From NCBI RefSeq assembly GCF_030253575.1, contig NC_080559.1:8956501-9020500 (forward strand): a stretch of DNA of 64,000 nucleotides, read 5' to 3'. Source of the stretch: Rhododendron vialii. Its lineage: Eukaryota > Streptophyta > Magnoliopsida > Ericales > Ericaceae. The notes beneath the pieces were generated by a model that had not been told where the DNA came from, searched no databases, and saw only the letters and a list, made by a program, of their open reading frames with translations. Position numbers and translations under genes: made by a program. Positions 21,301 to 34,111 of the stretch are shown here, in pieces; within the stretch, counting starts at the first letter, position 1, and every line of letters starts with the position of its first letter.

Positions 21301-23080
21301 TGAAAGAAAATCACTAAGACGAAGCAACAACCCTAATAACACTGACAACAATTCCAGATCTTATATTTCTTCACTGTATAAGATTACTCATTAACATTAT
21401 GTCCGTCACACAACGAACCCAAAGTTCATTCTGTCCAATAATCAAATAGATTCTCTCTCAACATTAATAACATAAAGAGAATCAACCCACCAACATAGAG
21501 CAAAAGACCAAACCTGTATTTCGCCGGTTCATGACAATGAACTGAAACCGAGGCTGAGTGTTCCTGCAAATACCAGCATTGGCAACCACAATACATTAGA
21601 AATTTTTCCATAAAGCTGCAGGGCTGCACACAATTCATCTGCAATTAAAGTCTCTCCCAGAAAAATGGTGTGACAGCTAATGAAAGATCAAGGGTCTAAT
21701 GGCATGGATTGATCGATGATGCTACATTTAGGATCTGTTTGACTTTGGAATTTGGATAACTGTAGATTTCAAAAGAACAAAACTGAGATCACTATTCAGC
21801 TCCAATATTAGGTTTAATAGTTTGGATTGGGATTTATACATCGAGTTCTGAGGTCTATCACGATTCATGATGAACTTGCCATCATATCAGCAATTGTAGT
21901 TGTATCATAATCCAAAAAAGAACAGATCACTTACAGTTTGAATCCATCTCCATTCTAATTTACCCAATGTTCTAAAAATTGCTAGGAGTTAGTCAAACGG
22001 AAAAGGGGCGCCTAGCACCAAGGTGGGAACTAGGCACTCGACTAGTCAGCTACCCAATCTAGGTGCTGGACAACCGGAAAAGGGGCGCCTAACACCAAGG
22101 TGGGAACTAGGCGCTCGACTAGTCGGCTACCTATCTAGGTGTTAGACCACCGCCTAGCACCTAGGCGGAGGCTACTCGGCCACATAGGCCGACTTTTAGA
22201 ACACTGCTAAAACTCATGTATATTCTACAGTTTTAGATAGTGGTAGCGGACTGTGTAGAGGTAGCGGGAGTATCGAATGATAAGTAGTGGGAACTGGGTG
22301 TAGCGGTCGTGGATTTTTGAAATCGTTTTTGGCGCCAAAGCTAGTGGTAACATAGCGGCCGTAGTGGTCGTGTAGCGGGCAAAAAATCGGATATGAAGCA
22401 ATATGTAGCGGAAACCAGCCGACATGGGTGTGAATTTTGGGCAGTAACGGTAAAGCGGGGTGTTGCGGTACCGGAGGTCTGAAAAACCGCTACGTAGCAG
22501 CCAGTTTTTAAATCTATAATTTCTATTGTGGAAATTGAACATCACATGCCTTCATTTAAAATCCACATCATCATCCTGTTTGGTTCTCATCTCATCTCAT
22601 CTCATTTTCCTCTCTACACGCTTCTCAATACATTTTTCTCTCTATCTCTCTCCACTCATTATTACTAAAAAATAACTTTCAAAAATGAGAACCAAACAAG
22701 GTGAATTAACTTCCCCAGCTTCAATTTCCAAATCCCAAATATAACCCTTACCTCTTGACCACAAACAAAGACCCCTCCACGTCCTTGCGACTCTGCAACC
22801 AAACACCAACAAATCAACAAAAACAAAAACCTAATCAAACCGATCGCACCAAAGACGAAGATAACTCTAAACCTAAAGATTTCGAAGTAAATTGGTCCAA
22901 CAAGCAAGTATTAATACAAACCCATTGGTTGAGATCGATGTTGAATTCGTAGAAGGTGACGTGGGCGGCTGTGATCAGGATCTCTTCGATGTAGGGATCC
23001 ATTCGCTGGAGGACGGTGAGGTTGAGTACTTTGGTGCTGTTCTGGTCCAGATTCGGCATCAATTTACCGGTCTGAGACAT
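16717..23080 (-). CDS. DCP1: mRNA-decapping enzyme subunit DCP1
   Basis: Eight exons on the minus strand: 22922-23080, 22752-22792, 21514-21563, 20689-20833, 19020-19073, 18471-18594, 17461-17937, and a terminal exon of 57 nt at either 16938-16994 or 16717-16773. Total 1107 nt, 368 residues, against 367 for Arabidopsis DCP1. The EVH1/DCP1 domain covers residues 1 to about 140 (LNLTVLQRMDPYIEEILITA, FQFIVMNRRNT, NGIWFYNQRECEEVA). A Pro/Ser-rich linker with GTPVLQPFPPPTP follows, then the C-terminal helix REKVRDALLMLVQDNQFIDM, typical of the trimerisation segment. DCP1 activates DCP2 in P-bodies, removing the mRNA cap before 5'-3' decay. The terminal exon is duplicated and both copies encode identical residues. 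Intron 2 contains a hAT-like MITE, a MITE at 22575-22702 and a GTAGCGG-rich repeat (22225-22520). Confidence 0.95.
18306..18349. repeat. (GA)n microsatellite in a DCP1 intron
   Basis: An uninterrupted GA run of about 44 bp in intron 6 of DCP1. Confidence 0.9.
21968..22203. mobile_element. hAT-like MITE with internal tandem duplication
   Basis: The termini TGTTCTAAAA and TTTTAGAACA are exact inverted repeats. Inside, a 77-bp unit starting GGAAAAGGGGCGCCTA is tandemly duplicated (21999 and 22076), followed by CGCCTAGCACCTAGGCG, itself nearly palindromic. Noncoding. It is inserted in DCP1 intron 2. Confidence 0.75.
22575..22702. mobile_element. Small MITE in DCP1 intron 2
   Basis: CCTGTTTGGTTCTCATCTC and AAATGAGAACCAAACAAGG form inverted ends around about 90 bp of CT-rich DNA, which fits a very short MITE. 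The target duplication was not settled. Confidence 0.55.
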
Positions 23081-23170
23081 TTTTTTTTTTTTGCGGTGGT
23101 GGAAACCCTAAACCCTAGACGGAGTACAGCTGGAGAGAGATTACTGTTCTGATCCAGTTACAGATCCAGT

Positions 23171-23171
<1 letters not shown>

Positions 23172-23211
<40 letters not shown>

Positions 23212-23225
23212 TAGCTGTGGGGGCT

Positions 23226-23258
<33 letters not shown>
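23172..23258. repeat. (GA)n tracts in DCP1 5' leader/promoter
   Basis: Two GA runs (about 23172-23206 and 23227-23258) lie 90-180 bp upstream of the DCP1 ATG. On the gene strand they read CT/TC. Similar tracts sit at the 5' ends of the CASP, SPY and NAC genes. Confidence 0.85.
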
Positions 23259-23261
<3 letters not shown>

Positions 23262-24281
23262 GGGGTGGATTTGCGGGTCAAAAACTTTTACTAGAACTGC
23301 TCAAAAAGGATAGTCCTAGGGAGTTGGTGCTTGGGAGTGGGGAGCTTCCGAAATGAAGCGGGTCGTGTCCTTGAGAATGACTACAGACTGGCCTCTAGAA
23401 TCTACTAGTCTGAGAATAGTATACCGGTTAAAGTGTCGGTTTCTAAACTACACTAGTAAGGTAGTCTTGTATATATTTATCGTTATCGGTGTGATACTGG
23501 ATATCGTTGATTATTATTGTTATTTTTTAACATAAAAGAATTTTAGTGTAATATCTTCAATTTTAAAAAAGGAAAATGAATTTGAAAATAAGTTTGATAT
23601 TGTCAGGTATCGTCCTGTATCATCCAGTATTTGATCGATAATATTCGGTATTGACTGATAATGAAAGAAAAAAAATAAATAAAGATTTAGTTCAGTATCG
23701 TCTGGTATGGCCAGTACCGATTGATATTTGAGCCGGAATGAATTTAGGGTATAGGTTATAGGATTTGGTCAATATCAGTATATACCGGTTGATACAGCAT
23801 GGGATTCAAAACCTTACTCTAGAGTACCTCCCACTATATTTTTTGCTTCACGCTAAAATGACATGGGCAGTGATTTTCACATTTTTTTAATCAAAACTCT
23901 CCTTTTTTTGGTCTTATGTGAATTTACAATGTTATCCTTTCAAATATGAAAAATATACAAGTGAAAGGTTAATTTTTTAAATTCACATTACAAGAGAACA
24001 AAAAGAGTGTGCTTATGAAAATAGGGTAATGTGAATTACTAGTGACAATAGTCAATTTGTTTCTGTTAAATGATATTTTAGTTAATGTATATGAGGAGAA
24101 TGATCTATCTAGAAATCCATAAAACCATAGGCTTTTTAGTCTATTTATTCTATATAATTTAGTAGAAACTCCTCTTACAATCCTTTCAGTTTGGCCTTTG
24201 CCCGCGTTCTCAATCTTTCCAACCGTGCTCTTAATTTCTCTCTTCACTTAAGTTCATAATCCTTACTCTCATAAATTTTAT
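23259..24281. other. DCP1 upstream region with repeat DNA
   Basis: No gene. 23390-23815 contains repeated CCGGT/ATCGGT-type motifs (GTATACCGGTTAAAG, TATACCGGTTGATA, CAGTATCGTCTGG), probably a decayed transposon. The DCP1 promoter should lie at the left edge. Confidence 0.45.
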
Positions 24282-26339
24282 TGTGGAGACCCGCAATTTC
24301 ATTTAATAAATTTAAAATGTGTTATGTGGAATAAAATGAAGGAATTGGTGGAGGATATTGGTTTTGGGGTTAATGTAGGAAGATTGTTAGTAGAAGGGTG
24401 TAAGTGTAATTTACGTTTGTGCTAATATATATAGGTGTGTGTGAGTGTAGGGGATTAAAAATCCCAAGTCTCACTCTCTCTCACCTCTCCCGACCTCTCA
24501 TCTCCCTCTCGGCTCTCCTCCACTCTCACTCAAGAACCCATCAAAACCACTTAAGCTCTACACAAACCAACCCCTAATTTGTCTTCTAAACGCGATTCAT
24601 GCTTCGAATTTCGTGGATCAAGCTCGGGAAAGGATTATTCGGTTGAGATTGAAGATTTTGGAGTCTAGGGCTCGGAGAACCTCTTGGGTTTGACTTTAAT
24701 AATCGAGGTAGGGATTTCTCTCACTCTTTGTATGTTCTTGAGTTGGTTTTGTGCATGAAATCGTGCCTATGGTTGTTGTGATTGTTGTTGTAGTTGAAAC
24801 CCATGAAAATCTGCTTAGAATCTGCTCGAATAACAATGTTATCGATACCTTTTGCGATTGTTATCGATACATTTATGTTACCAAGCCCAGAAAATCCATT
24901 GTTATCGATACCCTTGCGTCTGGAATGAATTTTGACCAACAGGTATCGATACCATTGGCCTTGGTATCGATACCTGTTGCTTATCTCCAGCTTTCACTGT
25001 TTTGCCTCAATTTTTCACCGTATTGATTTCAAATCACTTCTAGTCATTCTAAACCACTTCCAAACATAGTCATTCGCACTCCAATGATCTCTTGGTCATC
25101 CTCACTCGTTGGTTCTCGTCGCGTTGAACATAAATATCATATGGAGTGAATTAACGTCCTAATCCTTTATTGGCGCGTTCATTTAACTATTAGTGGTAAT
25201 GTGAGATGCTAAGATAGACGGGGTGATCATACTTAGATTAGATGTGTGTGTGTCTTGATGAGGTGGATTGTTAGATAGGAGGATGAATAAACCGTGGACG
25301 CACGTGAAAACTTGACACCTGGTGCAATGTAATACGAGGAATGAGTTGGAAAGACTAGTTTGGAAACAAAGTGGAAGTATGAATGGGTATGTGGATCATT
25401 TACTCAATATAAATCCCTCCTTAGCTATAATCGTGCAATTGGAGCATTAGAAACACATATGACATAAAGCAATACAAGTGAGTTGTAATCGGCATACGGG
25501 GTCTTGATACCCGGAACTTGAATCGGATATACGGGGTCATGAGTACCCGGAAAATAGAATGGATGTACGGGGTCATGAACGCCTGAAAAATGGAATGGAT
25601 GTACGGGGTCATGAGCATCCGAAAATGTATTGTGGGTGTATGGGGCCCTAAGACCCGGAAAATCTCTTAAGCTCACTATTCGGTATGTTAATGGAGGAAG
25701 AGCTACTTGAGCTCGCATAGGAGATCAACGGGAGACGTATGGGGTTCTCAAGTCAAGACCCGGAATGTAAGTCACTCAACGTAGAAGTGTGCGAATGAAA
25801 TTTTGAATAGAAAGGGGAAATGTAAAAGATAACTAAGGGATTGACTAGATCGATCAATGACAAATGAAGTACTCTAAAAGTCTTGAGCTTCCGGCATGAA
25901 GTTAGCGTTCATTGCATTCTCTTACTGGTTTCAGACTTTATTCTTTTTATGTCCAAAATTTTGTCATTTGCATACAAGGTTTGTAGAGACTTTCCTACTG
26001 GGCACACGTTGCTCAACCTTTCATTTTTCAGGTGTACATTCGGAGCTGTAGCATGGAGTAATGTGCGTGCGTTGGTTGGAAACCTTTTGAAAGCTAGCAT
26101 GGGGATATTGCATTGACACTCGTTGGGATTCTTTGGAAGATGTAATTGTACTTTCATTTTACCTATTTGACAAATAGGTAATTGTAAACTATTTAACTTC
26201 TCTTTCACTATTTGTAATTACAAGTTATCGGGCCGATGCGCCTTGGGTAAAACTCTTTTGGGGAATGATGTATGTCATTGTGAGGATTTTAATAAAAAAA
26301 AAGTTATTTATATTTATGTTGAAAATCGAGGGCGTGACA
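24282..26339 (+). mobile_element. Solo LTR, probably Ty3/gypsy-type
   Basis: It starts TGTGGAGACCCGCAATTTC and ends GAGGGCGTGACA (TG..CA), a start/end style common in plant gypsy LTRs. The flanks are TTTAT on the left and TTTAC on the right, 4 of 5 matching; the right flank was later hit by a Stowaway MITE at 26344. A TATA-like run lies at about 24425. The 2058-bp LTR has no gag-pol beside it, so it is a solo LTR left by recombination. It contains an array of about 36-bp repeats (25494-25670) and several TATCGATAC palindromes (24840-24985). Confidence 0.75.
25494..25670. repeat. Minisatellite inside the solo LTR, about 36-bp unit
   Basis: Five diverged units are built on GGATGTACGGGGTCATGAG..CCCGGAAAAT. 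Such arrays occur in long plant gypsy LTRs. It has no coding value even though frames stay open across it. Confidence 0.85.
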
Positions 26340-26343
26340 TTTA

Positions 26344-26540
26344 CTCTCTCTGTTACTTTTTAAGTGTCTATGTGTGTCATTTTCAATGACTAATACCTCT
26401 CGACGTTGTCTCATAAACATAATTGAGATCTATTAAATAAGATTCATATGACATATTTTTAATCATATACATTGAGAAATAAAGACAATTGAAAACGACA
26501 CGTAGAACAGTGATAAACACTTACAAAGGGACGAAGAGAG
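26344..26540. mobile_element. Stowaway-type MITE
   Basis: Termini CTCTCTCTGTTACTTTTTAAG and CTTACAAAGGGACGAAGAGAG, flanked by TA (26342-26343 and 26541-26542). It inserted immediately beside the right end of the solo LTR. Confidence 0.8.
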
Positions 26541-26542
26541 TA

Positions 26543-28058
26543 ATAGTTTAGCAAATTCTTGAAAGGCACCTTCGCGCTCCGACTTACGCACACGCAAGCT
26601 CATTATATGATCATTGACTAACCCCTCCGAAATTGTTTGTCCTAATTTTATTATAATCAAATAAAAAGTTTATTTACAGTTAGATTATTTTATAATACGT
26701 TTGTAATGCACTATGGATGATAATGTGATAGTACCTTAATTGACTCTACTAAATAAATATTTTAAGATCAAATACTATATTATAATTTAAAAGATATATA
26801 TTAGCAATCTAAAAAACATATGAATCCGACAAAAGATAAACAAATTAGGAAGAAACGAATAGGAAGAAACGAATCTATCTATCTATCAATATCCTATGTA
26901 AATGTGTTTTTTCCTTCAAAAGCTTACAAATCTTCAATCCTAATTTTCTACATTTTTTTTTGTATAAAAAATAAATAGAGTGAAACATGGGAAAGTGGGG
27001 AGAGAGGGGAATGTGGGAGAGGGAGGGAGAGAGACTTGGGGATTGAATATGGAGGAAAAATTATTTTATGCCCCCTGCAGGGTACTGTCACGTTGTACTC
27101 CAATTCATTTTTCACCACACATGTTTTTCCGTGCATAGAATGAGGCCAATGCTAGCGTGCATCGAATACAAGTCCGAAAAAGTATTAAACTATCTTTTTT
27201 TATCACGTTATGCCCGTTCGATACGTAGAACCGAAAAAAACCAATGTGATTTTTTTTATCCCGTACATTGAACGGGCACAGGGCCAATGCCCATGGCCTG
27301 TTCTAAGAATGATGCTCTAAACGCTTGACGGTTTTTACGAAAAAAACAAACAAACAATCACAATACGAGAAAACAAACTATAGTATTAAATCCCTTTGAC
27401 TAATACACGATAAAAACAAATTATAAGGCCGGGTTGGGTCACTATAAAAATATAAAAATACGTATATCTATATAAAGTAGGTAGTTTCAAAAGCCAACAA
27501 ACCTAACAAAGATCTCAAAACAAGCAATCTAATTTTTAATTAGTACATAGTATTTTGTTATTCCTAAAACTATGTATTTATTCTAAGAGATTGGGCCTTC
27601 TTTTTTGTTACCACGGTTTGGGTCTTTTTTTTATTACCACCGATTCATACAATCACAAATGAGTCTTTTTTTGTATTTCGTATTTTTTCTTCTATTGGGC
27701 TAAAAGGAAAATTAGTAGAGTGTTCCAAAAATTTTACATTTTTAAGATGCCCAAAGACTAGACCTCTTAAGCCCTGGGGTTGGGCGGGCCTTGAAGAGGC
27801 ACAAACGCTAGTCAAGTATACAGTAAAGTAAAAACTGCATCACACAATCCCTTATTATTCGATTCTTAACAAGGTCAAATACAATTCCTCTATTGCACAC
27901 TTGGTACGAAAACTAAAGCAAATTACACTTCATCCTCGTTTCTTTTTCACCCATCCCACATTAGCAAATAGAACTTTGAAACAAACACATGCAAATGATA
28001 AAGCACAATTATGGACCGCCAAAACCAACTCATGCGATCGATTCGGCTCCATATCTTC
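26543..28058. other. Intergenic, no gene seen
   Basis: AT-rich DNA with remnants. Around 27120-27290, GAGGCCAATGCTAGCGTGC / GGGCCAATGCCCATGG and CCCGTTCGATAC / GTACATTGAACGGGC hint at an old repeat. The last few hundred bases probably contain the CASP 3' UTR. Confidence 0.4.
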
Positions 28059-28978
28059 TTAATGTCTTTTCAGAGCAACAGCAGATAACACTACCAAGAA
28101 CATGAAGCCAACCATCGCAACGAATGATGCCACCACGGCTCCGCTGGTCTTCTGGCAGAAGTTGTCGAATTGCTGGCATATCGCTAGCCAGTTCGCGCTT
28201 GAATTCCCATTGTGAGCCAAGTAAACTATGGCCGCGGATGATCCAGCAGCTGCAGTGGTCAAAACAAGCGTCACCTGCAGCACAACGTATAGAGTTTAGT
28301 TCAAACAAAACTATATATATAGGAAACAAGTAAGAGGTAATGGCATGATATATTGATGAAGGGACTTACTATGTCGAAGAAGATAAGGAGCAACCTTGGT
28401 CCCACTGCATGTGGTCGGATTATACAAACAATGGAGAAAGCAATGGAGAGGGCAAGGTAGACACAAGCTATTGCCATTGCCACCACGAAAAACCTGCAAA
28501 TACAGATAAACACCATGCATATATACATGCATGACACCATTAGGAGGAAAGGTTCTGTTAATATATAGAAGGACCGTTCGTGTAAAAGGACTGCAACATA
28601 TAATTGTATACGGCATTTCACATAATAATTATGTCTCTATAGCATTATTCTGAAAGAAACTCGTACGTACTGGAAAGCCGGTAGATCGTCGTAGCTGGCT
28701 TGAAACTGGAAGAATTGAGTGAAGAAGGGGAGAGTCTGATCAGTAGTCCCCATTATAGCTGTTGCAGCTATGGCAAGCGCAAGCGTACTTAGCCTTAAAA
28801 CAAAGTCCAATATTGCAATCCCCCTCTTATACCCTCCTCTGTTATCCTCATGCCCCCTTAATGCAGCCATACCTTTGGCAACTAGCCCGGGAGGAGTTGC
28901 CAAAAGAGGAGCTTTTCCCTTTGCTTCTCTGCTCGTCGTTTCTGTATCTGCAACGTCGACCCTCGTTGAATCAGCCAT
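28059..28978 (-). CDS. Casparian strip membrane domain protein (CASP)
   Basis: Three exons on the minus strand in correct phase: 28671-28978, 28370-28493 and 28059-28274 (648 nt, 215 residues). Four hydrophobic segments are expected: [59 protein letters not shown] and [19 protein letters not shown]. The first extracellular loop carries ETLPFF-like [20 protein letters not shown], the signature of true endodermal CASPs. [26 protein letters not shown] and the C-terminal ALKRH also match AtCASP1-5 as I remember them. CASPs form the plasma-membrane scaffold that places lignin of the Casparian strip in root endodermis. Exon 1 ends CA|GTACGT, which keeps the Q-F-F junction. A TATA box lies 97 bp upstream. 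Which CASP number it matches cannot be told from this window. Confidence 0.95.
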
Positions 28979-28981
28979 TTT

Positions 28982-29037
<56 letters not shown>
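28982..29037. repeat. (GA)n microsatellite in the CASP 5' leader
   Basis: About 55 bp of uninterrupted GA directly upstream of the CASP ATG, reading (CT)n on the gene strand and lying between the TATA box and the start codon. Confidence 0.95.
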
Positions 29038-29041
<4 letters not shown>

Positions 29042-29074
29042 GTGTGTGGTGAGAATAGGGCTAGATGGGAAACC

Positions 29075-29081
29075 TTATATA
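29075..29081 (-). promoter_or_regulatory. TATA box of the CASP gene
   Basis: TATATAA on the minus strand, 97 bp upstream of the ATG, which leaves about 65 bp for a leader made mostly of CT repeats. Confidence 0.65.
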
Positions 29082-31176
29082 GTGATCTGCAGTGGGTTTG
29101 GTAAATAGGAATTTGCATGCAGAGTTATAGAATTGTTCAAGTGTACGTGTTATATTCTTGTGTTGATGGAGCAAGAAGAGTTGTTGATAACATTTCTTTA
29201 AATGGTTGAATATAATCCTCCAACCCTAAAGTAGAGAAGTTTGAGTAGAGATTGGAGAGAGGGTCAAACAAATATAGCTAACTAAATGAGTTAGTGACGC
29301 CCACTCCTCTAATTACTTGACTATGATAATTGCAAATAGGCAGGCAAGATTAATTATTGGTATACTTATTTGTTTTAATTAACAACTCTTCATTCCCTTA
29401 ATCCATCAACTAAACAACCACCCCACACTATTCCACTATTGTAGAAGAGAAGGCTCTTTTCTCAGCTTAGAAAAGACTTGCTGGAAATGAAAGTAGTTGG
29501 AGAGGTGTTTCGCATATGGAAAAGTCATTTGGTGGTCTTGTGTCCAAGTTCGTATAGGGGATCATTCCTGCAAAAACGGTGCCAAGCGGCCGTTCATCTC
29601 GGCACGGATGATTTGGATTGAAATTTGAACCGTCCATTACTCGGTTAAGATCCGAGCTGTCAATAGCCGAGATGGAACAGCCGGATTGGCTGTTTTGCAC
29701 CTTCTTTGTAGAGTGTTACTTGGCAACATCCCCCATTCCGTAAACTGCACCTTTCCCTACCCCAATTTCCCTATTTCCAATGGGAAGGAAAAATCACCAT
29801 TTCAGGGGGAAAAAACTTGGGATTATCAACTGCCGTAACACTTCGTAACTACAGTGGAAAGTTATACTTCAGTCAAGTGAACGACAATTGTCCGAAGACA
29901 TTTAGCCATTTAGCAGCTTAAGCATTGGCACCACAGCCATAATTTGGATTATTTTGGGTGAAATTTAAGTCCACCCATTGCGCCAAAAAATAGCAAATGT
30001 CGTCTTTGTGTGCCTAACTGGCTGGCTATTGCCATTTCACTCACATCATATCCAAACCATTTGATTCATGTTAAAAGGAGAGATGAGTTTGATTCAATGG
30101 TCTTGATTTGAGATTGCGTCGAATTAGTCAAAATATTACCAACCGGTAGAGGAGCATTGCTATTTTTTAACTTATTGATATTGACAGACTCGGGGCTGAC
30201 CCCATTGAAAATTTGCTTTTCTTTCTCGTCTTCTATAGTTCCCAGCAAGAGACATACTACAGAGGCCTAGGCCTGGCACCCTGTTGTCAGAGAAACCATC
30301 CTCTCCGTCACAGAAAGGAAATAAATTTCGAAAACTCTAACTCCACGTTCATTTACACACCCAATTATACACTCACACTCATAATAAAAGTGAATTCCAT
30401 ACATACTGGGTGTATAGTATATACAGGCTCCACCCATGTTGTTAGTGTGAATGTATAATTGGGATAGAATGATCGAATAAATTTGGCATGGCCATTTTAA
30501 CATCATTTCTTTCATTGAGTCTCTAATTGAAGTGATTGTCTTCACGGATCAAAAAAAAAAGTGATTGTCATCACTCTCTCTCTCACACACACACACAGAG
30601 TGTTCTAATTCCTGCCACCCAAATCATGTGACTGCCACCAAAATTTACACCAGCAAAACCAAAAACACTGCAACTTGACTGCAACAATTTGGAGTCCATC
30701 AATTGCCATATACACGACCTCAGAATCTCCTATATCATCAAACTTGGAAACTGAGATCAGGAGGCCTTCACATCCAACTCGAATTCTTCCACTAAAAAGC
30801 AAGCTATTTTGAAGAATAGAAAATAAGAATCACCATATTTTACAAACCACGCTAGGATCTATAATGCAGGACAAAAAAAAAGAAAAAGAAGAGACACGTC
30901 TCGTATGAGATTGCAAAGCATTCTTACCACATTGCAATACACTAAAATTCTATATTGAACAGACAGAACCAGAGACCGAAAGTATAGCCATCACTCTCTT
31001 CCCAAAAACTTCAATCCAATGCAGCAAGTTGTTGCCGCTCTAGTTTAACTCTAGCCTCAACTTCGGCAGACCAAGCCTCCATTAATATATATGATACAGA
31101 AGGCCAAATTCCAATGGGGAACAGAACCATGCATGCCTCTATAAATACCTCATAAACTCATCTGTCAAATTCAATT
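29082..31176. other. CASP promoter and SPY 3' flank
   Basis: No gene. 29550-29705 is a GC-richer patch with CCGTTCATCTCGGC / GCCGAGATGGAACAGCC pairing loosely, possibly a MITE. 30340-30470 holds a pair of inverted pieces (CACACCCAATTATACA / TGTATAATTGGG). A CT/CA run lies at 30570-30598. The region just left of 31177 should be the SPY 3' UTR. Confidence 0.4.
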
Positions 31177-34060
31177 TCAGCTCAACTTGCCTGAGTTAGC
31201 CGTCTGAGTCAACTGGGCCCCATTTTCTTCACAAGAGGAGAGATTCAACATAGAATTCGACCCCACGGTGAATCCATTTGTCTTGACTGATCCTATAGGG
31301 CTTTCTCTTGAGGTGGTTGTCTTTGTTGGCTCAGAGAGCTTCACAGATGGCTCGTCTAAGGATTCCATTCGTTTTAAAGATGGCACATCACCTTTACAGT
31401 ACCTTCTCCACATGTTCCGGTATGATGACTCCAGACCAAGAGTGAATTTTGAACCATCGCAAAGGGGGGACTTAGACATGAGGCGTCTTAGATCCATTCT
31501 CAAGTTAGAGAGAGCTGTTACGTCTGAGGCCAAATTCAGTGCCAATTGGACATACTCGTCTTCATTTTTGGCAACCAGATGGCCTAACCCTGGATACAAT
31601 AGACAGAACATCCATGTTAGTTGGGATCTGGTTAATTAATTTTACTACGTACATGCTTCAACGCACGGACAAAATTGAACTTCCGCACGGGGGGAATCAT
31701 GACGAAATATAGAGGCAATAAAAGAATACTTAGAACCTTGGGGGGAATTCAATACATATTCTAAAAATCTCCCTAACTAAATGGATGCTATGATAATTAA
31801 AAAAAGTTGGAAGACTCACGAAATTAGAAGAAAAACAAGATACATATGCACAAAACCAAAAGATATATGTGATTAGATCTGAATACACTTGCTGCGCTTT
31901 AGAAAGGAGAACTGCTTTGGGAAAAATGTGTTAAAAATTTACTTGCATGTCCGAAGTAGGAAATATAGGACTAATGAACAACCAATTCTAAACAGAAGAA
32001 GAGAAGGGCTACTATGCCAAGAAAGGTACTAGGAAGGATGCTCCTCACCGACTGTATTGAGAAGACTCACGCCGACGTTATGAGCATGCACTGAACCTCC
32101 CATGGTGACGCATGGAACTCCCATGTACAAAGATTCACAAGTAGTAGTTGTCCCAGCATACGGGAAAGTATCCAAACTACAAGAAACGTGAGGAAAACCT
32201 CATCAATGTCCTCAATAGGATACAAACTTCTCTTATCTAAAAATACAGCCATCTGTTCCAGCTCAACAGTATATTGCGCAAGTAGGTAAATAAATCAAAC
32301 CACAGGTCCACAGATAGATAAATCAGTTTCTTTGGACAAGAGGAGACAGGTAAATTATAAAGACAACAGTTTTCTTAATCTTAAATAGAAGAGAATAACT
32401 TATTGATGCCAAAATGCCTGCTAAACATCCGTATATACACTCTTAGTCACACACATTTTAAACAGAAAAGGCACCCCTAGAAAGTTCAAAGAAATTTTGA
32501 TTGAATGAGGTTACGTGTTGTCTTCTTTTTTTATTTCCTACACAAGTACATCCATTAAGTGAAGTGTCCATATCAATAGCTTCTATTATTTTTTTATTTT
32601 ACTTGTTAAGAAAAATCAATAGCTTCTAATCAAAGCAGAATCAACAACATGCAAAGGCTTACAAAAAGAAAAAACCAATCAGGCAAAGAGCAATAGAGAT
32701 AAAGATAGTATTATCTAACACCACAGAAAATAGTGTCCATTTAAAGTGGGTTCTCTAGGCAGTAGATCAGGTTCGTGACCATTTTAAGGAGCACAAGAAA
32801 AAATGTGGAATGAATTTTCATCCTTAGAAAAGCAATAAAAGAACAAAGTACTACCTTATGTCCATGAGAGCATATGCTTGCATATGGTCATGGTTGAGAA
32901 GAATTAGAGGCAAAAGATCAACCCGTAAGGATTCCAATCCTAACTGCTCCAGTGTTGAAAGGAATCTCTGCCTTACACTATCACAACAGAAAGGCTTACA
33001 CTTAACAACAAGTCGAGAGTTCGGAACTGCACACAAAATTCTTGCCCACACTTGTAGCACTTTAGGCGTGATCTGATAAGAAGGAAAAATCACAAGGTCA
33101 AAGTTCACAAGTGAATATACGGATTTCATTATTTAACAAGTATACAATTAGAAAAAACTCCATGTTCCACCCTACTCAATACCTTCGCTAGATTGTTAAA
33201 GCTACCAAACGTAATGAAGCCATTGGAAAGAGCAGGAGCTGGAGTTGCAGGCCCAGCTTCAGGGGATGGTGTATAACAAAGGAAGCAATCTGGTAAGCGA
33301 ACCAACTCCTCAACATGCCTGTCATTTCAAAAGTACAATTGTGTATACTTCACATTGGAAATCCAAATAGTCCCTAGGAATAAAATATGAAATAATATAA
33401 CTTACTTCTGTCTTGTGTCAGGAGGGTCCGCCAGTGAATCAGTGATTCTATAATCAATGCTCGGCAAACCAGTTGTATTTGGGTAGCCGATCCAAGTCAC
33501 CTATCAAAGAGGGGCCACAAGAATATAAGAAGCCAAACAAGTACCAGAAGAGAAATCTAGCAACAGATCCATTGCCCAACTAATTCCTGTCCTTGTACAC
33601 CAATAATTACTTAAATCACATGAAGTGTGCACAAATACCTAGGGATGGCAACGGGGCGGATATGGGTATATCCGTACCCGATACCCGAAAATATTACCCT
33701 ACCCGAATCCGCCCCAATAATCAAACGGGGAGAGGAGAGTTGTCTCATACCCAAACCAAACGGGGTTCGGGTATTCCCCGAACCGAATGGGTAACCGAAT
33801 TTAGATGCAGAATTTTCTCTGCTCTTTGATTTTGCCTCGCTTTTCTCAGCATCCAAACAACAGATGAAGCAAATTAAACTCAAGTCCACACGAGAGCATA
33901 AACATACAGAAACACATACTATAGACCCACATATAGACATGTCTTAAGTCTGTAAGAGATATAACAGCAAACAAATGGAGACGATTTCCATTTATTGAAC
34001 TATTTGACGAATGACTAACCTCAGCCTCAGGTCTTCAAAAATAAACGAGATCCATGACAA

Positions 34061-34111
<51 letters not shown>

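Noticed and set aside
25421-25718. Open frames with repeated TPYIHSIF or HDPVHPFHF motifs
   Set aside because: They are translations of the minisatellite inside the solo LTR and not a protein gene.
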